Part shown: positions 26,901 to 33,653 of the stretch, piece by piece
Numbering within the stretch: position 1 is the first letter of the stretch
Layout of the letters: every line of letters begins with the position of its first letter
Assembly (NCBI RefSeq): GCF_000744835.1
Contig: NZ_JQMS01000001.1
Location: 2,604,001 to 2,668,000 of the forward strand
Direction of reading: 5' to 3'
DNA from: Flavobacterium sp. 83
GTDB taxonomy: Bacteria; Bacteroidota; Bacteroidia; Flavobacteriales; Flavobacteriaceae
Length of the DNA: 64,000 bases
Made by a program: the position numbers and the translations under genes
The notes under the pieces: model-generated
Database searches by the model: none
What the model was told of the DNA's origin: nothing
What the model saw: only the letters and a program-made list of their open reading frames with translations

Positions 26901-29900
26901 ATGCCGTTATTTCAAAATTCAGTTGTTACAAAACAATTACAAAGTCAAGATAAAATCAAATTGGTTGCGCAATGGAATGTTTTCAAAGAACATTTTCACA
27001 ATCCAACTATTCAAGATAATATTCGTTCAAGTAAAGAAGAACAATACCAAGGCGAGTTCTTAATAGATTTGTTTGTAAATGTATTGGGATATACTAAAAA
27101 TCCAACCCCTAATTATAATTTAACAACAGAATACAAAAACGTTAAAGACAGTAAAAAGGCGGATGGGGCAATACTCATAAAAGACAAAGTTACAGCTGTA
27201 ATTGAGCTAAAAGGAACGAATACAACCGATTTAAATAAAATTGAAGTTCAGGCTTTTGGATATAAAAACAACCAACCTGATTGCGTTTATGTAATTACGG
27301 CAAACTTTGAAAAGTTACGTTTCTATATTGATAACGCCACCGAATATGTAGAGTTCAATCTTTTTAGTCTTACTCTAAAGGAATTTGAATTACTCTATTT
27401 GTGTTTGGCTTATGAGAACATTGCCAATGATATTCCCAAGAAACTCAAAGAACAATCTTTGAGCCAGGAAAAAGACATAACCAAAAAATTATATTCGGAT
27501 TATTCGCTATTTAAAAGAGAATTACACCAAGATTTAGTCAAACAAAATCCTGATTTTGACGCGTTGGAATTATTCCAAAAATCTCAAAAATTATTAGATC
27601 GTTTTTTGTTTATTTTCTTTGCCGAAGATAGAAATTTGCTGCCTACTAATTTGATTTTCAGAATCAACCAAGAATGGCGACAATTGCAGGAAATGCGCAT
27701 GAATATTTCGCTTTACGACCGCTACAAAATCTATTTTAATGATTTGAACCAAGGCGCAAAAGTTGTGTTGCCAGCTTTTTCTGAAACAAGGACGGCACAA
27801 AAAGAAGAGCATCAGATATTTGCCTACAATGGTGGATTGTTTCATCCGGATGCCATTTTAGACCACATCAAAATTGATGATGAATTGCTTTACAAACACA
27901 CGCAAAGATTAAGCAATTACGACTTTCAGAGTGAAGTTGACGTAAACATCTTGGGGCATATTTTTGAAAATTCATTGAATGAATTAGACGAAATAACAAA
28001 TGCAACAATGGGTTTAAACCCATTGGCAAGAGAGCAAACCAAACGAAAAAAAGACGGCGTTTTCTATACGCCCAAATACATTACCAAATATATTGTTGAC
28101 AATACGGTTGGTAAATTATGTATCGACAAAAAAGCCGAACTCAAAATCATTGAGGAAGACTATGTTAGCAACAATGGGCTTAAGCGCATTGCAAAGAAAA
28201 TCAAACAACCCTTATTAGAAAAACTAAACGCGTATAGAAATTGGTTGTTGCAAATTACGATTTGCGACCCGGCTTGTGGCAGTGGCGCATTTTTGAACCA
28301 AGCTTTAGAATTTTTGATTGCAGAACACGGATATATTGACGAACTCCAAGCCAAATTATTTGGCGATGCAATGGTTTTGAGCGATGTAGAAAAAAGCATT
28401 CTCGAAAACAACCTTTTTGGAGTAGATTTGAATGAAGAAAGTGTGGAAATCGCCAAACTCTCCTTATGGCTACGCACCGCACAACCCAATAGAAAATTAA
28501 ACGACTTAAACAGCAATATTAAATGCGGCAACTCATTGATTGACGATGAAACCATTGCTGGTGACAAAGCTTTTAACTGGCAGACCGCATTTCCTAAAAT
28601 ATTCACAGAAAAGCAAAAAAAGCCTTGGCACATCACAACAGCTATTCACGATAGTCGCACTTCTCAAAGAATGATAGATTATAAAGTGAGAGAAAAAAGA
28701 GCAATGGGAACAATGCCCGAACCACAAATAAATTATCTTACGGATAATGACGAAATGGTAATTGCAGAAACCGTTTCAATTTTAGTAAATGAACAACATC
28801 TAAATATTTTGGCATTTAATATTTGCAAAGACCATATTCATATCGTTTTGGTTTGCGAAGAGGAAGAAGTAAATGAAATAGTAAGAAAAATAAAAGGACG
28901 AACAGCCCGCGAGGTCAATAAAAATAACGGAATAAATCCTATAATCGACAAAGATTACAATAATGGGTTTAAACCCATTGTCGAAAGCACTGGAGAAAAA
29001 AGCATTCCGTTGTGGACACAAAAATTTGGATGTAAAGAAATAGTTGATGAAAACCAATTGACTAATACAATTAATTACATAAAAACAAACAGAGCAAAAC
29101 ACAATTTGCCCGACAATAGCAACAAGGGGTTTAAATCCCTTGTCGATAGTATATCTTGTACTTACGAACACGCTTTTAGAGAAGAATATAAAGGAGGTTT
29201 TGATGTGATTATTGGAAATCCGCCTTATGTAAATAGTAAAGAAGAAATGTTTACTAAAGAGGTAAAGGAATTCTTTATACAGAATTATAAAACTTCAGCA
29301 TACCAAATTGACTTATACATTTTATTTCTTGAAAAAAGTTTGAAACTAATTTCTAATATAGGGACGTCATCTTTAATTGTTCCTAATTCGTGGTTAAACA
29401 ATTTATTTTTAGAAAATGTCAGGAAATTCTTTTTGACTAATTCACAAATTATTGAAATTGTTTCAATGCCATCTAATACTTTTTTAGATGCTAATGTTGA
29501 TACAATAATTGTAACATTTGAAAATTCAAAAGATAAATTGACCAAGCTAACAAAATGTACTAATGAACAATTTGATGTTACTGGGGAGATTAATCAAATG
29601 GATTGGTTTAAAGAAAAAGGTGCGTATATAAACGTTCATATTACTAAAAATATTAATGAGATATTTAAGAAATTAAATCATAATTCAATATCATTAGAAG
29701 CTTTAGCGGATATTGGCAGAGGTGTTGGGGTTTATCATAAGCGAGTTGGACATACAAAGGAATTTATTGAAAAAGATCCTTTTCAATCTGATAAAAAAGA
29801 CGATGCTACTTTTTTGCCATATTTAAGAGGTAGAAATGTTCAATCAGGATATTTGAATTGGAACAATGATAGTTATATAAGTTATGGAAGATGGTTAGCA

Positions 29901-30605
29901 GAACCGAGAGATCCTAAATTTTTCACAGGACAAAGAATAGTTTTGAGACAAATTCCATCTAAAAAGCTGATTGTCGCTTATTTGGATCAAGATTTTGTAA
30001 TTGACCAATCAGTATTTATTGCAAGATTTTATGATAATTCAAAATTTAATTCTAAATCTATAATGTCAATTTTAGGCTCAAAATTGATGGCTTTTTATTT
30101 CAAATTTAACTATTCAGAATTTGATGACTTGTTTCCTAAAGTTAAATTACAGCATTTTAAATCTTTTCCTATTTCAGAAAAATTAATTGATATTGATATA
30201 AAGTTAGGAAGTTTGAGTAATGAAATAATAGAATTTAAAAATCAACAACAAGAACAATCGCAAAAGTTTCAAAGAACGATACAACGAAAGTTTTTTAGTA
30301 CTACTGATGACAAGGGGTTTAAACCCCTTGTTGATAGTGATAGTAATAGTAATAGCGTTCTTCCAAAAAAACTACAAGATTGGTATTTGTTGTCGTATGC
30401 TGATTTCATCAAAGAACTGGCAAAAAAGAAAATAAAACTAGCCCTTTCGCAGGAAGCCGAGTGGGAAGAGTATTTCACTACCGAAGCCAAAAAAGTACTG
30501 GAAATCAAAACCCAAATCTACACCACCGATAAAGCTATTGATGCAATGATTTATGAATTGTATGGGTTGAGTAGTGAGGAAATAGAGATTGTAGAAAATA
30601 GTTAG
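26901..30605 (+). CDS. Type IIG-like restriction-modification protein with a RAYT-like HUH transposase domain inserted in its methyltransferase
   Basis: A 1234-residue single-chain restriction-modification protein. An N-terminal PD-(D/E)XK nuclease pattern is visible (Asp88, Glu102, Lys104 in ADGAI...AVIELKG). FYTPKYITKYIV and the AdoMet motif DPACGSGAF (Asp456) begin the N6-adenine methyltransferase; catalytic NPPY is at 773-776. The gap between these motifs is about 317 residues. Roughly 570-766 looks like an IS200/REP tyrosine transposase: FNICKDHIHIVLV with HIH (645-647), then WTQKFG and NTINYIKTNRAKHN with candidate Tyr726. After NPPY come a TaqI/Eco57I-like target-recognition region and a C-terminal coiled tail. 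Four REP-like palindromes are translated in frame. Whether the HUH part is active is unknown. Confidence 0.8.
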   Translation: MPLFQNSVVTKQLQSQDKIKLVAQWNVFKEHFHNPTIQDNIRSSKEEQYQGEFLIDLFVNVLGYTKNPTPNYNLTTEYKNVKDSKKADGAILIKDKVTAVIELKGTNTTDLNKIEVQAFGYKNNQPDCVYVITANFEKLRFYIDNATEYVEFNLFSLTLKEFELLYLCLAYENIANDIPKKLKEQSLSQEKDITKKLYSDYSLFKRELHQDLVKQNPDFDALELFQKSQKLLDRFLFIFFAEDRNLLPTNLIFRINQEWRQLQEMRMNISLYDRYKIYFNDLNQGAKVVLPAFSETRTAQKEEHQIFAYNGGLFHPDAILDHIKIDDELLYKHTQRLSNYDFQSEVDVNILGHIFENSLNELDEITNATMGLNPLAREQTKRKKDGVFYTPKYITKYIVDNTVGKLCIDKKAELKIIEEDYVSNNGLKRIAKKIKQPLLEKLNAYRNWLLQITICDPACGSGAFLNQALEFLIAEHGYIDELQAKLFGDAMVLSDVEKSILENNLFGVDLNEESVEIAKLSLWLRTAQPNRKLNDLNSNIKCGNSLIDDETIAGDKAFNWQTAFPKIFTEKQKKPWHITTAIHDSRTSQRMIDYKVREKRAMGTMPEPQINYLTDNDEMVIAETVSILVNEQHLNILAFNICKDHIHIVLVCEEEEVNEIVRKIKGRTAREVNKNNGINPIIDKDYNNGFKPIVESTGEKSIPLWTQKFGCKEIVDENQLTNTINYIKTNRAKHNLPDNSNKGFKSLVDSISCTYEHAFREEYKGGFDVIIGNPPYVNSKEEMFTKEVKEFFIQNYKTSAYQIDLYILFLEKSLKLISNIGTSSLIVPNSWLNNLFLENVRKFFLTNSQIIEIVSMPSNTFLDANVDTIIVTFENSKDKLTKLTKCTNEQFDVTGEINQMDWFKEKGAYINVHITKNINEIFKKLNHNSISLEALADIGRGVGVYHKRVGHTKEFIEKDPFQSDKKDDATFLPYLRGRNVQSGYLNWNNDSYISYGRWLAEPRDPKFFTGQRIVLRQIPSKKLIVAYLDQDFVIDQSVFIARFYDNSKFNSKSIMSILGSKLMAFYFKFNYSEFDDLFPKVKLQHFKSFPISEKLIDIDIKLGSLSNEIIEFKNQQQEQSQKFQRTIQRKFFSTTDDKGFKPLVDSDSNSNSVLPKKLQDWYLLSYADFIKELAKKKIKLALSQEAEWEEYFTTEAKKVLEIKTQIYTTDKAIDAMIYELYGLSSEEIEIVENS
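28006..28025. repeat. REP-like palindrome, copy 1 (inside the restriction-modification gene)
   Basis: Perfect 20-base palindrome CAATGGGTTTAAACCCATTG. Here it is read as TMGLNPLA, a different frame from the other three copies, in the linker before the methyltransferase domain. Confidence 0.9.
28962..28979. repeat. REP-like palindrome, copy 2 (inside the transposase-like insert)
   Basis: Perfect 18-base palindrome AATGGGTTTAAACCCATT followed by GTCGA. Translated as NGFKPIVE between the HIH motif and the WTQKFG segment. Confidence 0.9.
29123..29142. repeat. REP-like palindrome, copy 3 (after the tyrosine helix)
   Basis: CAAGGGGTTTAAATCCCTTG, palindromic with one G-T wobble, followed by TCGATAGT. 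Translated as NKGFKSLVDS, just before the sequence returns to methyltransferase. Confidence 0.88.
30311..30330. repeat. REP-like palindrome, copy 4 (C-terminal linker)
   Basis: Perfect palindrome CAAGGGGTTTAAACCCCTTG followed by TTGATAGT. Translated as DKGFKPLVDS in a low-complexity linker before KKLQDWYLL. Confidence 0.9.
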
Positions 30606-30607
30606 TT

Positions 30608-31234
30608 ATGGCAACCGATTTATACCTTATTAGCAATATTGAAACTAGGAAAGAAGATGTTCTTGATAACAAAGATATCTATCTTCAAAAACTTAAAGAG
30701 TTAAAATTAGAGCATACAAGTAATTTTAGAGATGGGAAATATAAACAATGTGAAGGCGATTGGGAATATGAATTTCCATACACTTATGACGAGGTTTTAG
30801 ATACAATTATTTCTGATGAAGACACCACAGAACTTATATATTATTCCAGTCCTTTTGTTTTTAGTATAAGAGTATATGAAAACTGTTTAGAATTAACTAC
30901 AATTTATAAATATCGTTATTTATATGAAGATGAATACAAGCAGTTGGATATAGCAAAAGAAAATTTGCTTGAATTTAGAAGAAATATATTTGATATTATA
31001 TCCATTTTTGGCGGAACAGAAATAATTTATTTAGCTGATAATGCTTGTGATAAAATAGCAACATATTTAGAATGTTGGGCTTGGGAAGGCAAATCCTATG
31101 ACGAAATAAAGCAAGATATGATTGCTAAAAACTTACCCTTTAGAAGCGATTATGAAAATTTAAAGTTAAACGATTTAAGTTATAGAAATATTACAGAAAT
31201 TATTTTTGACGACTTTAAGGATTTTAAAGTTTAA
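30608..31234 (+). CDS. Unrecognised 208-residue protein downstream of the restriction-modification gene
   Basis: The start is two bases after the restriction gene stop, so it is surely co-transcribed. The product is acidic, with many Tyr, Glu and Asp residues, no signal peptide and no TM helix. Segments such as YYSSPFVFSIRVYENCLELTTIYKY and GGTEIIYLADNACDKIATYLECWAWEGKSYDEI (in parts) suggest an alpha/beta globular protein. I do not recognise a family. Its place in the island suggests an accessory, perhaps defence or antitoxin-like role, but that is inference only. Confidence 0.75.
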   Translation: MATDLYLISNIETRKEDVLDNKDIYLQKLKELKLEHTSNFRDGKYKQCEGDWEYEFPYTYDEVLDTIISDEDTTELIYYSSPFVFSIRVYENCLELTTIYKYRYLYEDEYKQLDIAKENLLEFRRNIFDIISIFGGTEIIYLADNACDKIATYLECWAWEGKSYDEIKQDMIAKNLPFRSDYENLKLNDLSYRNITEIIFDDFKDFKV

Positions 31235-31248
31235 TACATCAAATTATA

Positions 31249-31323
31249 ATGATTATGATAGCAATGGTTTATGAGTTGTATGGTTTGAGTAAAAAAGAGA
31301 TTGGAATTGTAGAAAATAGTTAA
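31249..31323 (+). pseudogene. Diverged copy of the restriction-modification gene's 3' end
   Basis: Bases 31258-31323 match 30540-30605, the last 66 bases of the restriction gene, at about 77% identity by eye (15 mismatches). The peptide AMVYELYGLSKKEIGIVENS parallels AMIYELYGLSSEEIEIVENS. The homology stops abruptly upstream. The next gene begins right after its TAA, just as 30608 follows the original TAG. It is the tail of a different allele, not a fresh duplication. Confidence 0.75.
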
Positions 31324-32607
31324 ATGGCAAAAGAATACATATATCATAACTTTATTTGGAAAGGCATATTTAGCAATATAAATACTAATAGAATTTATCC
31401 TCGATTTAAAAAAGGAGAACAATTTACAATCGGTTTCAATAGTATTACTCATAGTTGTGTTGGATTACCTAATTACACGATCAAAAATTCTGAAACTAAA
31501 TTTTATTTATCCATTAAGGACACTGGAGAAGCTTTTGAGTTTATTAGTAATTGGATTGCAACCAAAATGAAAGGAGCTTTTTTGGAAACTATATTCGATG
31601 AAATTGTAAATCAAAACAAAATAGAAAATGAGTATGTAAACTGGAGAGGTTTTTTATTTGATTACTTACTAAAAATAAAAGAAAGAGCAACCGATTTAAA
31701 ACTTTTAAAATCTTCCGAAGATAAAATTGAATTGAGTTTTAAAGTTCATCTTAGTCAATTACAAGAAACCTTTGAACCAATTGAATTTTTTGACCCCCTT
31801 TTTATACTTGAGTTAGGAGGCAAAAGCCCAAAAGAAGTCTATAAAATTGGTTTAGATTTTTTAGATATTGATAATAAAAAGTGTATTGGTATTCTTAAAA
31901 CAATAGTAGAAGAAATGCCGTTTGTTGGCTTAATTATTGGGATTGCCTATTTCTATGAAGGCAAAAGTGAACTTTCAAACAATTATATTAAAGATGCGTT
32001 AAGTAAAATTGACAGTATTGATTTTTCAGATGATTTTACGGGGTTAATAGCAGAAATTATTGCCACGAATGAATATAATTTAGGTACTGTAAACGATAGA
32101 ACCATAAGAATGTTTTTTGCTGTATTAGATATAAATCAAAGCCCTACGGCATTAATAAAATTGTCTTATATAATTTTGAGTAAAAACATCAAACATTTAA
32201 AAGAATTTGCATTAGAAAATGTAGCAATTGCAATAGAATATAATTTGAATGATGAAAACGAATCAACTAAAATTTCGGCATTTCATATAATATGTTCTGT
32301 TTTGTTATGGAATGATAAATTTGATGAAGCTGAAAAATATCATCCTTATTTTTTGAATGAGAATAACGATTTTATTAAATATCATTTCGAACACGTTGAG
32401 GGATATATAACATTAGCCCTTGCAAAAGATAATCATAACTTCATTTCAAATTTAATTTTAGATTTTCCACATTTAAGAAATAGAGCTTCGGGATTGTTTA
32501 ACGCTTGGAATTTTGAAAATTTAGAATTGAAAAATAAAGTTTGGGGAAATCTAAATAGTTACAACTATACTAAAATTAACAACGCTAAAAAGATGTATTG
32601 TGATTAA
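31324..32607 (+). CDS. Unrecognised 427-residue protein with helical-repeat look
   Basis: Starts with the base after the tail remnant's stop codon. The N-terminal third is mixed; the C-terminal half (about 170-420) is alpha-helical, with helix pairs such as FVGLIIGIAYFYEGKSELSNNYIKDAL and SAFHIICSVLLWNDKFDEAEKYHPYF (in parts) that resemble TPR-like repeats. No signal peptide or TM helix. No known enzyme motif. Adjacent to a restriction system, it may be an accessory protein, but no function can be given. Confidence 0.75.
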   Translation: MAKEYIYHNFIWKGIFSNINTNRIYPRFKKGEQFTIGFNSITHSCVGLPNYTIKNSETKFYLSIKDTGEAFEFISNWIATKMKGAFLETIFDEIVNQNKIENEYVNWRGFLFDYLLKIKERATDLKLLKSSEDKIELSFKVHLSQLQETFEPIEFFDPLFILELGGKSPKEVYKIGLDFLDIDNKKCIGILKTIVEEMPFVGLIIGIAYFYEGKSELSNNYIKDALSKIDSIDFSDDFTGLIAEIIATNEYNLGTVNDRTIRMFFAVLDINQSPTALIKLSYIILSKNIKHLKEFALENVAIAIEYNLNDENESTKISAFHIICSVLLWNDKFDEAEKYHPYFLNENNDFIKYHFEHVEGYITLALAKDNHNFISNLILDFPHLRNRASGLFNAWNFENLELKNKVWGNLNSYNYTKINNAKKMYCD

Positions 32608-32706
32608 AAAAAAATGATGTTTATAATGTGGTCAAAAATAGTTTTAACGTCTATAAAAAGAAGTAATAAATATCAGCAATACAAAAATCGTACAAATATA
32701 GAAATA

Positions 32707-32748
32707 AAAAATCCCTAATCCTTGAAAATCAAGTATTTAGGGATTTTT
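32707..32748 (-). terminator. Cruciform terminator shared by tRNA-Arg and the convergent island
   Basis: Outer 12-base stem AAAAATCCCTAA/TTAGGGATTTTT encloses a second stem CTTGA/TCAAG (32721-32725, 32729-32733). T runs appear on both strands, so it can stop both the tRNA and the island transcripts. Confidence 0.8.
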
Positions 32749-32752
32749 AAAG

Positions 32753-32826
32753 TGACCTTGACTGGATTCAAACCAGTAACCTCTTGAGCCGTAATCAAGT
32801 GCGCTATTCAGTTGCGCCACAAGGCC
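32753..32826 (-). tRNA. tRNA-Arg (anticodon ACG)
   Basis: Minus-strand 74-base cloverleaf. Acceptor stem GGCCTTG/CAAGGTC with discriminator A; D stem GCGC/GCGC; anticodon stem CTTGA/TCAAG with loop TTACGGC, giving anticodon ACG (A34 would be edited to inosine); five-base variable region; T arm ACTGG/CCAGT with loop TTTGAAT. CCA is not encoded. It marks the edge of the restriction island. Confidence 0.95.
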
Positions 32827-32867
32827 ATTTTTGTAAGACATATTGCTGTTAAGCGCCTTAGCGGGTG

Positions 32868-32897
32868 CAAATATAGGAATAATTGTGTAATTTGCAA
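32868..32897 (-). promoter_or_regulatory. Promoter of tRNA-Arg (TTG-N19-TATATTTG)
   Basis: Minus strand shows CTTG at 32898-32895, a 19-base spacer and TATATTTG at 32875-32868, about 42 bases before the mature tRNA 5' end. Confidence 0.7.
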
Positions 32898-32925
32898 GAG
32901 TAATTATGTAAAAAAATAAAAAAAT

Positions 32926-33438
32926 ATGCCACTTAAGAATTACATACGTGATATTCAGGGTTTTCCTAAAGAAGGAATTTTGTTCAAGGACATTACTCCC
33001 TTGCTAATTGATCCCGAAGCAAGGAATAAATGCCTTGAAATATTGGTTTCAACTCTTAAAGATAAAAAAATAGACAAGGTAATAGGAGTGGAGAGTCGGG
33101 GTTTTTTCTTTGGGATGCTTATCGCACAAGAATTAAATGTTGGTTTTATTCCAGTTCGAAAGCCTAACAAGCTGCCTTACGAAACTATTTCAGCGACCTA
33201 TGAATTAGAATATGGAACGGATACTTTAGAAATTCATGTTGACTCGATTCAAAAAGGAGATCGAATTCTAATTCACGATGATGTTTTGGCAACTGGAGGA
33301 ACGGCTAAAGCGGTATGTGAATTGGTAGAAAGATTGGGAGGTGAAATTGTACAATGCAATTTCTTGATGGAATTGACTTTCCTAAATGGAAGAGCAAAAA
33401 TCAAGGGAAATGAGATTTTTGCTGGAATAACATACTAA
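32926..33438 (+). CDS. apt: Adenine phosphoribosyltransferase
   Basis: Purine salvage enzyme of 170 residues that makes AMP from adenine and PRPP. The type I PRTase motif reads ILIHDDVLATGGTAKA near residues 115-130, and the N-terminal IRDIQGFPKEGILFKDITPLL is the family hallmark (split at about 7-27). Its 3' end overlaps the convergent 46-codon gene by four bases. Confidence 0.96.
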   Translation: MPLKNYIRDIQGFPKEGILFKDITPLLIDPEARNKCLEILVSTLKDKKIDKVIGVESRGFFFGMLIAQELNVGFIPVRKPNKLPYETISATYELEYGTDTLEIHVDSIQKGDRILIHDDVLATGGTAKAVCELVERLGGEIVQCNFLMELTFLNGRAKIKGNEIFAGITY

Positions 33439-33575
33439 TCTAAAGCTCGGGTAGTTACATAATAGCGATACCCAATAATTGCCATTTGCCATTTCTTGGC
33501 TTTAGCCAAGTCCAATCGCTGTTTAGTGAAACTAGGAAAAATGACTTTGTTGATTTGGGCTAAAATTTTAAACAT
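33435..33575 (-). CDS. Conserved-looking 46-residue basic protein beside apt
   Basis: ORF from ATG at 33575 to TAG at 33435. The product starts MFKILAQINKVIFPSF, continues KQRLDLAKAKKWQMAI and ends GYRYYVTTRALD. It is basic and aromatic-rich. I recall very similar short proteins beside apt in Flavobacteriia, sometimes annotated as SsrA-binding protein, which the length does not support. Its stop overlaps the end of apt by four bases. Confidence 0.72.
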   Translation of the reverse strand: MFKILAQINKVIFPSFTKQRLDLAKAKKWQMAIIGYRYYVTTRALD

Positions 33576-33604
33576 TGGTGATTTTTTTCAAAGATATAAA
33601 AAAG

Positions 33605-33631
33605 ACGGTCTTGATGAGTGACCGTTTTTTT
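33605..33631 (-). terminator. Intrinsic terminator after the BlaR1-like gene
   Basis: Stem ACGGTC (33605-33610) / GACCGT (33620-33625), nine-base loop, flanked by A and T runs. It lies 23 bases past the stop of the 33654-35477 gene. Confidence 0.7.
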
Positions 33632-33653
33632 GGTTATTTTTAGAAAAATAAAA

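Noticed and set aside
28160..28636. Antisense ORF of 158 codons inside the restriction gene
   Set aside because: It is opposite conserved methyltransferase motifs; no promoter or recognisable domain.
28620..29170. A separate transposase gene inserted in the restriction gene
   Set aside because: The frame is continuous from 26901 to 30605, with no stop codons and no terminal inverted repeats around the insert, so it is one protein.
28000..30340. Palindromes as transcription terminators
   Set aside because: They lie within an open reading frame, lack a T run, and do not follow a stop codon.
31324..32607. Assigning a toxin or nuclease role to the 427-residue protein
   Set aside because: No catalytic motif was visible; naming it would be invention.
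32753..32826. An attachment site duplicated across the island
   Set aside because: No second copy of the tRNA 3' end was found near 26.8 kb, and there is no integrase.
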